Made by a program: the position numbers and the translations under genes. The notes under the pieces are model-generated. The model did no database searches, had not been told where the DNA came from, and saw only the letters and a list, made by a program, of their open reading frames with translations. A DNA stretch of 58,281 nucleotides, taken from Paenibacillus polymyxa. Its GTDB lineage: Bacteria; Bacillota; Bacilli; Paenibacillales; Paenibacillaceae. The stretch lies in assembly GCF_018614975.1 (NCBI RefSeq), contig NZ_JAGGNR010000042.1:1-58281 (forward strand). Direction: 5' to 3'. Positions 58,176-58,281 of this stretch are shown here, piece after piece; position 1 is the stretch's first letter, and every line of letters begins with the position of its first letter.

Positions 58176-58281
58176 GCTTGGCGGCGTCCTACTCTCCCAG
58201 GACCCTGCGGTCCAAGTACCATCGGCGCTAGAGGGCTTAACGGTCGTGTTCGGGATGGGTACGTGTGGAACCCCTCCGCCA
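58176..58281 (-). rRNA. rrf: 5S rRNA, 3' part, cut by window edge
   Basis: The reverse complement reads typical 5S sequence: CCCATCCCGAACACG, the GTTAAG loop, GATGGTACTTGG and GGGAGAGTAGGACG(C)CGCCAAGC at the 3' end. Only the first about 10 bases fall outside the window. It is the last gene of an rRNA operon on the same strand as the one at the left end. Confidence 0.95.

Overview
The window is a chromosomal segment of a spore-forming, low-to-moderate G+C Bacillales bacterium, most likely a Paenibacillus. Evidence: Spo0F with a sigma-H promoter, BofA, an SspP-type spore protein, the large Bacillus-type SRP RNA, and long stretches of gene order shared with Bacillus subtilis (dnaX-yaaK-recR-yaaL-bofA-rrn; rpmE-rho-murA-fba-spo0F-pyrG-rpoE-argS-ywiB; speB-speE-pbpG-ywhD; serS-pdxT-dacA-guaB). 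Both ends are rRNA genes on the minus strand: the 5' part of a 16S gene at the left and a 5S gene at the right.

Left half (1-33.9 kb), mostly minus strand: DNA repair and replication (recR, ybaB, dnaX), SRP RNA, rpmE, a radical SAM protein, rho, murA, fba, spo0F, pyrG and rpoE. pyrG carries a CTP-sensing initiation and attenuation leader. Then come an intracellular-type subtilase, argS-ywiB, a GH51 arabinofuranosidase with a perfect cre site, a secreted Asp-box protein, a small hydrophobic cationic peptide with an antisense promoter (candidate type I toxin-antitoxin pair), speE-speB divergent from pbpG, ywhD, an M1 peptidase, a c-di-AMP riboswitch controlling an NlpC/P60 hydrolase, a cytochrome c and ribokinase.

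Middle (34-43.3 kb): motAB behind a sigma-D-type promoter, a pseudouridine synthase, a PAS-containing histidine kinase, a DnaA-box cluster, tadA, a GNAT protein, a lipoprotein and a small spore-protein cluster including sspP, which is only 50 codons.

Region 43364-51942 is an integrated mobile element of about 8.5 kb, bounded by a perfect 66-bp direct repeat of the 3' part of tRNA-Ser(UGA). It carries a tyrosine integrase next to the intact tRNA, an excisionase-like HTH protein, a Rep-like winged-helix protein, an origin-like region rich in direct and inverted repeats, a gene that seems to start at AUU, and a ribbon-helix-helix protein. Its cargo is an AT-rich three-gene operon ending in a TIR-domain protein. 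I regard that operon as the best candidate for an undescribed (probably anti-phage) system.

Right end (52-58.3 kb): serS, a structured RNA candidate, pdxT, dacA and guaB. The pdxS gene expected between dacA and pdxT has been deleted down to its last 25 codons. Start sites below were chosen from ribosome-binding sites read in the sequence. No searches were run.
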